From Cruorifilaria tuberocauda (lineage: Eukaryota > Nematoda > Chromadorea > Rhabditida > Onchocercidae): DNA of 42,192 nucleotides. The stretch spans positions 1 through 42,192 of the forward strand of contig JABVXU010000463.1 in assembly GCA_013365365.1 (NCBI GenBank), in the 5' to 3' direction. How positions within the stretch are numbered: position 1 is the first letter of the stretch; the number at the start of each line of letters is the position of its first letter. Of the stretch, positions 34,636 to 42,192 are shown in pieces. The notes beneath the pieces were generated by a model that saw only the letters and a list, made by a program, of their open reading frames with translations, did no database searches and was not told the origin of the DNA. Position numbers and translations under genes: made by a program.

Positions 34636-36431
34636 TCATGTCTTATGTAGACAATTTACTTTAAATTTTCTCAATGAATCAGGTAAAGGTATAAATGAAT
34701 ATTTTGAAAGTTCAAATACCAGCCTAAAAGCTTCATCTCGCGCTTCATGCTCTGGACTACAGTATGCTCGAAGTTGTGTATTGTACTGCCTGAGAATTCG
34801 TGATAAGTTTCGTTTATCTCTATCCATATCGTTCAGAATATCCGGTGTTAGTTTTTCACGATTCAAGTAACACTTTTCAACTGGTAACACTTCAAACGTT
34901 GCTTCATCCTGTAAACTTTCTAAACTTATTTAAAAGAATCACTTTTCGAATCTCGAAGATAATTTATAAAAATAACCGGTAGCATTAAAATAAATTCCAA
35001 TTAAAAATTTCCAATTAAGCAGCTAATTTTAAAATTCAAAATGATATAGCAACTAATACAAAAATGGTAATTATCACAATCATTTTGTGAATTTGGTTTA
35101 TATTTTACTAAACTAACTCTGTTTCAGCATTTTAACTTAATTTAAAGTAATACTTTAAATATTTCGGAAAATTTTTTCAACAAAATTTTCTTCCAAAAAC
35201 ACTTGCTTTATGGAATAATATATAATGATAAATTATGCCTTCTTTTCACTTTATTACAAAGTACTAAATTATAAGAATTAGGATTTTTAGAAAATTTTAC
35301 GTTTATTATTTTTGAACTTAAAGCATCAGTTGATTATGCATTTGAAAAATAACGAGTTTACAAATATGACAAAGTTTCCATTTTTAAATTATCCGACTGT
35401 CAATAGCCTTATCAGTATTTATCGAAAGACATCATTTCTTCTCATATGCTTGCATTTCATAAACATTTTGAAAACCAATTGTTATGATTAAACATATTCT
35501 TAAATAAAACTATTCCCATTTTTGAGCTAAATTATCAATAATAGGAGAAATTTCAGGAAAAAAAGAAGCTAACCTCATCATCGATATCAATTGGTGGTAA
35601 ATCATCAACATATTCAGGCTGCGAAATGCTAATTCGATCTCGGTCATCCCAACGACGATCAGATCGTGGAACAATATGCTGTTCCACTTTACGTTCCACC
35701 TTAAGTTCAAATCCACCTAATGGTGCCATTTTTTGCTCGTCAGTTTTTCGCTTCTTATTTCCATTAGTTTCTTTTAAACTAGTTGATTCAATCATTGAAT
35801 TATCACTCTCATCATCATTTGGTGCTGGCGTTGTTTGCACCGATTTCTGAATATCAATAACAACTGGTTGTGTGGCATTCTCGTCCATAAGCCGTATTTC
35901 GATCCGCTCAATTGGTGTGTCCAGTCGCTCTACTGCAAATTCATTAAACACTGCCTATTATTTAACTATCATTCCGGAAAACTGAGCTTTTTTCGGGAAA
36001 ACCAGGGAGTAGGAACTTTAGATAATGCTGAAATGTATGAGAATAAACACAATTTCCTTGCATGTAAATTTTATCTAATTGAAATTTTGGAACTCTTTAT
36101 TAATTTCATAAAACGTACAAAAAAATCAGTGCCAAAAAACTCAGTCTAACGAAGATATTTCAAACTTTACCTTATCGAATTCAAAATATTCTAATCTATT
36201 TTTCTTTTTCACTTTTCATTCTATCTCGAAAATGCCTATATCAACATTTCTAAATTATTAAAGAAGAATACCCCTAAAAGAGGTTGAAGTATCAATGATA
36301 ACAGCTTTTTCGCTATCAGCAAGAACCACTGAATCAACATTATCGCTGTTACCAAGTCTCATTGGTCCACTTAAAACCAAACTAACTTCAAACAACAGCA
36401 GATTTAATTTCCAGATGCAATTGTTGAACAT
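34636..36431 (-). CDS. Unrecognised predicted secreted protein, 269 aa
   Basis: Three minus-strand exons: 36431-36272, 35950-35574, 34908-34636. Phases 1 and 0 agree and give 269 aa. I do not recognise the family. The start follows a TTACAG acceptor by three bases (trans-splice candidate), and the first ~24 residues (MFNNCIWKLNLLLFEVSLVL) look like a signal peptide. The middle (~54-179) is hydrophilic, with a sequon (ENATQP), a Ser/Asn/Lys-rich low-complexity part containing KKRK, and a DDLPPIDIDDE acidic end. The C-terminal exon is compact and likely folded: LPVEKCYLNREKLTPDIL, an Arg-rich predicted helix, then YCSPEHEARDEAFRLVFELSKY and a final Cys near the end. Three Cys remain after the leader. 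If secreted, the basic KKRK may be a processing site rather than a nuclear signal. A one-step alternative acceptor (35955) would break the frame from exon 1. Confidence 0.7.
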
Positions 36432-36434
36432 TAT

Positions 36435-36444
36435 CTGTAATTCA
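36435..36444 (-). promoter_or_regulatory. Candidate spliced-leader acceptor of the secreted-protein gene
   Basis: On the minus strand, TTGAATTACAG ends three bases before the ATG. No donor-bearing exon was found upstream, the same start layout as the other genes here. Confidence 0.4.
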
Positions 36445-39400
36445 ATGAATTCCAAATCGATTTATTGAAATTATTTAACAATTATAATATAACTTAGCTA
36501 ACAACAGATAATGTTTAATTTTTCTGATTTGAAAGGAGAAGAGGAATGTGAAAAATGTACGAAGTTGTGATATCCATTAATTGAATCGGATGATATTTCG
36601 TAAAAGAGATTGGTAAGAAGATGTTATGCCAGAAGTGATCGATACAAAGTCGTTCGAAGATAAATAATTCGTCAATCCTATCTGATGTTATTATTAGGTC
36701 GAGTGATAATTGAAATAAAAAGAAATGCTCTAACAACTATTACTACTAGCTTTTGTTTTCTCATTGAAATATTTTTCTCTAATTTAAAGTTTTATTTCAG
36801 CACTCATTCTAATGTATATTTAATTTGAAAACAATCGGAAATTTGTATTTGAAGGGAAATTTCGTTCCAAATTCTTATTACAAAAATTTAATTATTTCAA
36901 TTCAATATACAGTAAGCTTAATTTTTTATTCCCATTTTATAGCAACTCGAAAGGTTTAAGCTAGATTTATCAATCAATTATTAGGCTAAAATAATAGCGA
37001 AACAGCTATGCTACCAAAACACTAAAACATCAAAAATATATATTAGCTAAGAATTTTAAACTAATAATAAAATTCAATTCGCATTCAAATTTTTAATTAA
37101 AAAAATTGCGCATTTCGTAGAAGAAAGTGTGAAATTTGGGAAGTGATGGTGGAAAAAGGAATTATACTTAAGTCAAGAATCTTTTAGTAAACAAGGGAAA
37201 GCGAAAAAGTTAAGAAAAAGGAAGTGGGAAAATTGAACGATTTTCTCTCAGAGCTACCGAAAAGATTGGAAGAGATGATAGTGATGATAAGAAAGAGAAA
37301 GAATTAAAAGATGTGGGTAGCACTAAAAATTCAGCTTTTTTAAAACTTTTTTCGTGGTGAAATGAGGGTTGCTGATAACACTAACAGTGATTAGCTGAAG
37401 ATAAAGAGATGAAGGGGAAAGTTAGGCACACGGATTTAAGCAGTGATTGGCAAGTGATATCCACTCTCCGTGAAGGATAGATTTACCTTTGTGGAACAGT
37501 TGTTACATTTTAAAATTGTTTCAGATCTCTATTGCAGAGCTTTGCAATTGGATAAGCTTATTGTTACCGCATCTGGGAAATCCTAGAAATACGATTGCGG
37601 AAATTGAGATTTAAATTTACCGACTAAATTTAATTTGGCAACATATTCTTCAAAGTCTAAGAGTTTAAAATATTAGGTCAGAGGTCAAATTTGAATATTT
37701 GAGATTAGATTTGTTTCATGTCTAGTTCCTTATCTGCTTGATTTTTAATATCGTTTCTGCAAAACAATTTCAATTTCGGTTACGAATATTTTCCTCCTAC
37801 ATCTTCAGCTGTTAGATGTTATGTGTTAGATATCTTCAAAAGTTGAATTTGAAAAGGCTGGAAAAAGGTACGTGAACTTGAATCATGGAAGTTTTATTTC
37901 CTGATTGGGAGTATTTAAGAAATATTTAATGGAGTATTTAAGTATTTAAGAAAATTGAACATTTTCGACGATCGTAGTCTTTTCCTTTACTTGACAAAAA
38001 ATATTTAAAAGTAAGAATAGTAGAAGAGAATTTCCAGAAGATCAAAGTTGATTTTCCAAATTTTAAAAGCAAGCGAATCAGACGAGCTAAGCTGAGGAAA
38101 ATAAGTGACGAGTGATCATTTAGGAACAAATTAATTTATTACGTTGCTACTAATGGTATAAATGATATTTTTAGGAATTATTTAAGATAATAATTCATTC
38201 ATTCATGATAATAATGAACATTTCTTTGCAAGTTCATAAAATAAAAGAAAAAATGACATATGATAAATGATTTCGCTTAATTATCATAGTTATCACTGAA
38301 GGATTCGCACATTTCAATTTTCATTCAAATGAATGAATTCAGATTTGAATTCTTGCCTTCTTCCCTCACAAAACGACATACTTAGTTATTTCAAAATTAC
38401 AATCATAAGTAATTTTGAAGCAGAATTATTTAATACTGAAATGTTACATTCAATCACATAGTTCCTTATCATCTAGTAGTATTATCAGTGAACAGAATAT
38501 GATAGATGAATGAATGGGTGATAGGAAATTTTCGTTAATTAGTCATTCGCATAAATCAAATGATAGAAACATTAAATAACGCACAGCACTGAAGTTCAAG
38601 ATAAGGTCAGATATATGTTCAAATGAGAGAGGCAAGAATAACCATAAAATAGACTTTCAACAATTTTTTTATAAATAATTAAGTGATTAATATAGAATGA
38701 CATGATTTATGATGATTTTTTAAAAAATCGCATAAAAATGTGAATGATAAAAGAAATGAAAATTTTTTGAAAAAATGACAAAAGAGTGATTGAATGATAA
38801 ATGAATGCGACAACTAATTTATGAAGAAGTAAGAAATAAAAAATTAGCAATGGAAGTTGTTAGCAATTGATTATTATTAAATAAAAGAAATAAGAATGGT
38901 ATCTTTGATTTTGATAACAAAAGATTAGCAAAGGAGAAAGCTTGATGAAATCAATTAATTTTTCATCTTTTAAAACTAGAAATTAGAAAATGATTAAAAA
39001 TAATAATTGATGCTAAAAAAGGAGCCAGATTATCATTGGAATTGTGATTAAGTCTGTTAATAATCAAAAATGACCAGTGACTAATTATCCTGACAAAAAA
39101 TGACCGGGGATTTGCTATCTTGACACTTTTTTAAAGGTAAAAAAACCGAATTTTTCATCTTCTTACATTTTTGCCACCCACAATTGTAATGACCAGAGAA
39201 AACGAAATTACTGAAACCTATGGTTGAGAAGAAAATTATCGCTACACAGGTTGCTCTCTCTACTGATCTTCATATAGTAGATGTCGACAAAAAATTCGTC
39301 ACTCAGATGTCCACTACTTCAACAAATGACCATCACTATACGTTCTTTCTTTTTGCTCTCAAACTATCCTCGTCGTTGCACAGTTCATTTCTGTTCTGGT

Positions 39401-39592
39401 TTCTAAGAAAATTTTATACTCCTTTTTTATTTAGATATATATTAGTTTAAAATCTTCCGGATCTTCCGTTTAAGGTAAGATAAAAACAACAGAAACTACG
39501 CTTTGCTCTATAAATAAAGATTTAAATCAAAAACATACTATGAAGAATCATATCGGTTCAAAGTTTAAATTGAAATATCTATTGTTTTGTAG
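36445..39592. other. Gene-free interval between divergent secreted-protein genes
   Basis: About 3.1 kb. The plus strand is purine-rich around 37130-37320, and ATGA/ATTC-type short repeats are common at 38190-38830. Frames at 36515-36736 (-), 37938-38129 (-) and 39220-39450 (+) show no protein-like pattern. It presumably contains the promoters of the two divergent flanking genes, but no specific element was recognised. Confidence 0.5.
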
Positions 39593-39612
39593 GACTTTTG
39601 AACTTTGAACTC

Positions 39613-40140
39613 ATGTGGAACATTCTACATCTTACTGTGCTGTTCCACCTATTAATAATTGGCAATCCATTGCGGATGATCAGCTACAATCGACCACAGA
39701 AGGTAAATGTCATTTCGAATATAATAAACTTATTTCGAAGTAACCTGTTCCTTCACTGTATGACACTATAAATGATATGGCAGTCATTTTTAAACTCTTT
39801 GAAATATTAAAAGTCTTAAAAAAGCTAATTTGCTTTATTACTATATTAAAAATATTAACTATCATAATTTTCCTAGCTGGCATTATTTCTGAACTAAATT
39901 ACAAAATTCACACAATTTCCAAGTGAACAAGCCAACTAATAATAGGAAATACTAATAATAGGAAAAATACAACCAGCATGTCAACGATGTGGAAAATTTA
40001 AGCCACCGAACTATTCAGTATTTATTGGTCGTCGTCAATGTTTTGAGCCCTATGAAAATTGTGGGAAATGCCTTAATGCAAAAGTATGGTATGGAAATAA
40101 ACAATTAGCAATACTTGGAACCATTGACGGGTTAATTTAA
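39613..40140 (+). CDS. Small secreted Cys-rich protein, first copy of a repeated module
   Basis: Two exons, 39613-39702 and 39946-40140, give 94 aa ending at TAA 40138. I do not recognise the family. A trans-splice acceptor (TTTTGTAG, ending 39592) precedes the ATG by 20 bases. The first ~18 residues ([17 protein letters not shown]) are a signal peptide. Exon 2 carries C-x2-C-x16-C-x6-C-x2-C ([11 protein letters not shown]...[15 protein letters not shown]), with FKxPN after the first pair. The same pattern returns in the exon at 41629-41806, so the two are tandem relatives or parts of one gene. A GTATGG at 40084 could act as a donor and extend the protein into later exons; then the stop at 40138 would lie in an intron. 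The exon 2 acceptor is duplicated (see findings), and only the first copy gives the Cys frame. AATAAA at 40351 supports an end here. Confidence 0.6.
39935..39966 (+). repeat. 16-bp tandem duplication across a splice acceptor
   Basis: The unit ACTAATAATAGGAAAT is followed directly by ACTAATAATAGGAAAA. Each copy holds a TAATAATAG acceptor, so exon 2 of the Cys-rich gene has two candidate acceptors 16 bases apart and thus in different reading frames. Confidence 0.75.
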
Positions 40141-40350
40141 GAGCTAATTTCATATCGATTTCTAAAAAATTTAGCGCTTAGTTTTCAATTTTTGTAAAAA
40201 AATCATATAGAAAATAATGAAAATCATTAAATGGTCTTAATAGTAATTAATTAGCCCGAACGGAAAGAATTACAGATTAAACTTAATTTTAATTTAGATA
40301 TAAAAAGGCGGTTGTTGTCGAGTAGATAACATTTCATACAATTTTTAAAT

Positions 40351-40356
40351 AATAAA
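40351..40356 (+). terminator. Candidate poly(A) signal after the small Cys-rich gene
   Basis: AATAAA 210 bases after the TAA at 40138. It supports the two-exon model, though AATAAA is frequent in DNA this AT-rich. Confidence 0.35.
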
Positions 40357-41135
40357 AGTCAAATAAATAAGTTTGTTATATATAATAAATAATTTGTTTT
40401 TTTTTTAATTTTAAAAAATGAATCATATTCATAATATTTCGGATATCATATTGTACGCTTCATTTTTACAGTAGTCATTTATGCAAATTGTACGGAATAA
40501 GAAGAATGGCATGCGGTCGCTGAATTACAGACTTACGGATCTCAGAATATTACGATTGAAAGATTATTTTGTTTCCAATAACACAATTTGTTAGATTATG
40601 TTATTTATTTTAAATTGTTATTTTTGTTTTTCTTTTTCTTTTCATTGAAAAAAGCGTATCATTAATCAATGAAATTTTATCAGCTCAAAATTAATTTAAA
40701 TTTCAAATGATTACTAGTACAAAAATTTTAATTTAAAATGTTATAAATTGCCATATTTACGGTAAACAAAATTATATTAATCACATCGATTTGAATTTGG
40801 CAATCAGAAGTTACAAACAATTTTTCTTAATAAATTTTGTTCATTTTTGATTTTCGTTTATTTTACGAAATTCCAAAAAGAACATTTATTCAAATTTGTT
40901 GCCAAAATCACTTCACTGTAAGAGAATTTCCTCTTAAAATCATTTCAGTATGTGTAAAAGTTATTATTGTTATTATTTACTTGACCCTATTCTGATTGAT
41001 TTTCTCTTTGCTGAAATTGTCTTTATGATTAACCAACGTGACCTCTCTCTCTTCAGACCAATGAGCATAATTCTCTCAATCCTTTCCTCTTTCTCTTCAC
41101 TTCGATAACAACATTTACTTCATATCCGTCTGAAT
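40357..41135. other. AT-rich stretch between the two Cys-module loci
   Basis: No exon-like sequence with Cys pattern was found that would link 40083 (phase 0) to 41629 (phase 1). Nothing else recognised. Confidence 0.45.
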
Positions 41136-41262
41136 ATGTTAATTTTTCAATTTCTATTCAGTCTCGACATTGTACTAATTTCTCAAACTTGTCTTTCAAA
41201 GACCAAATATCTTTATTATCAAGAAACGGCCATCAAATCGATATTCTCCAATAAATCGATTA
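41136..41262 (+). CDS. Candidate first exon (signal peptide) of the second Cys-module gene
   Basis: ATG at 41136 opens MLIFQFLFSLDIVLISQT, a plausible secretory leader, and a GTAATT donor at 41263 leaves phase 1, exactly what the exon at 41629 needs. An acceptor CTCTTCAG lies about 80 bases upstream, but it is followed first by another ATG (41061) in a short closed frame. A Cys (TCLSK) follows the leader. Because phase agreement alone occurs one time in three, this link is tentative. Confidence 0.3.
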
Positions 41263-41628
41263 GTAATTTAGAAGATACCCTTATTAACTTCAATATTACC
41301 AATCATTTTATACGACTGTTATGCGCAAAAACGTCTGAAAAGTGAAGGTTAAATTTCTTTTATTATTTAGTTGAAAAAGCTTAGCATAAATAATGCTTTA
41401 AAGAATTTGAAAAGAAAGGATGATAAGAATTGATATCGATAACTGAGCATGCAGATTACGTTATCGCTCAGAGAAATTTAGATACTTTTCTTCCTTCTGT
41501 TACTCTTTAAGACTTTGTAATTTATTATTGCACTTTACTCGTTTGATAAACAATGTTCTAGTGTGACGTAATAATAATAATTGCCATTTACTGTTATGCT
41601 GTTAATGATAGTGATGTGATAATTATAG

Positions 41629-42192
41629 CATGTCACGCGTGTCCAGAATTTAAATCACCAAATTGCACAATTTTCAATGAAAATTTACGTTGTTTAAAAC
41701 CTAAGATATGGTATCATCGTTGCAATTACTGCTTACATGCTGAATTCGCTTGTAATCACAGTTTTCATGCTTTGCAAGGACGACTGATTGATAATATTGG
41801 ACTGAGGTAAGTTCTGTCAATCATTTCGATTGCGCAACACATATCATACTTAGCGCAAAAGACCGAAATGAAAAAAGCTTTTGATTGAGTGTAAGATTTT
41901 GGTAAAATTGATAGACTTTTCTAAAGAGTCCTAAGGAGTGATAAACTCTTCTGAAGTTTCAAACTCCTTGAAATTTCCTTTTTCCAGAAATATAAAAAAT
42001 CGGATGATTATGGTTTCATTGGAACTTTTATTTTACTTTTAGTGATGATTGGGCAGATCAATTTGAAGATGATATAAAACATGTTTATCAATTACATCGA
42101 TTGAATGACACGGCTCAACGTTTCCCTATGCGTGGATTTAAACGTTTTGTACGTGAAAGTTTACACTGTATAACTGATAAACGATGGTATTA
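41629..42192 (+). CDS. Cys-rich module protein, partial at window end
   Basis: Exon 41629-41806 (phase 1 in, phase 2 out) and exon 42043 to the window edge, joined in frame. The first encodes CHACPEFKSPNCTIF...RCLKPKIWYHRCNYCLHAEF, matching the module at 39946: C-x2-C-x16-C-x2-P...C-x2-C-L-x-A, with FKxPN at the same place. Extra Cys and His follow (FACNHSFHAL). The next exon is Asp/Arg-rich, DDWADQFEDDIKHVYQLHRL, then GFKRFVRESLHCITDKRWY, which echoes the CLKPKIWY part and may open another degenerate copy. The frame is open at 42192, so the gene continues beyond the window. Family not recognised; extracellular location is inferred from Cys content and the related leader-bearing gene upstream. 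Confidence 0.65.

Noticed and set aside
35553..35951. Plus-strand Ser-rich frame opposite the minus-strand secreted gene (35626-35850)
   Set aside because: Antisense shadow of exon 2 of the minus-strand gene; the minus frame alone closes with its neighbours.
34636..36431. Idea that the minus-strand gene is an Out-at-first (OAF) homologue
   Set aside because: Only a loose Cys/helix similarity in the C-terminal exon; the N-terminal part and the Cys-rich tail of OAF are missing.
37186..37308. Lys/Glu-rich plus-strand frame after a CTTTTAG acceptor
   Set aside because: About 39 codons in a purine-rich tract with no partner exon, leader or motif; composition explains it.
1..42192. CRISPR arrays, insertion sequences, bacterial operons, tRNA or rRNA genes
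   Set aside because: The DNA is eukaryotic with spliced genes; I saw no direct-repeat arrays, transposase motifs, or recognisable tRNA/rRNA sequence, though a covariance search was not possible here.

Overview
The window looks like nuclear DNA of a nematode, most probably a parasitic spirurid/filarial worm. The evidence is strong AT-richness, low gene density, genes of many short exons with short to medium introns, TTTTCAG/TTTTAG acceptors, and coding starts that sit just behind a splice acceptor with no matching upstream donor, the hallmark of spliced-leader trans-splicing. The species is inferred, not shown. All gene models below were built by hand from exon phase, splice consensus and recognisable protein motifs.

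Layout. 1-2744: AT-rich, no gene seen. 2745-5829 (+): ten-exon Mps1/TTK-like spindle-checkpoint kinase, 517 aa. 7909-9640 (+): seven-exon Hop2/PSMC3IP-like meiotic recombination factor, 230 aa. 10172-12004 (+): five-exon APC10/DOC1 subunit of the anaphase-promoting complex, 216 aa. 12005-18356: 6.3 kb without a convincing gene, except a possible minus-strand signal-peptide exon at 13698-13790. 18406-31592 (+): nidogen, a basement-membrane glycoprotein in 37 exons whose phases all close to one 1,619-aa frame (NIDO, antistasin-like Cys segment, EGF, G2F, EGF array, LDLR-type YWTD propeller, EGF). 34636-36431 (-): unrecognised three-exon gene for a predicted secreted 269-aa protein. 39613-40140 (+): small Cys-rich secreted protein. 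41629-42192 (+, runs off the window): exons carrying a second copy of the same Cys module.

The left third therefore holds three consecutive same-strand cell-division genes (checkpoint kinase, meiotic strand exchange, APC/C). Two of them, Mps1 and Hop2, are known to be missing from Caenorhabditis elegans. The right two thirds encode secreted proteins: one well-known matrix protein and two or three that I cannot assign to a family. The most novel-looking items are the repeated Cys module at the right edge (C-x2-C-x16-C-x2-P...C-x2-C-L-x-A), with a 16-bp tandem duplication that copies its splice acceptor, and the unassigned secreted protein on the minus strand.
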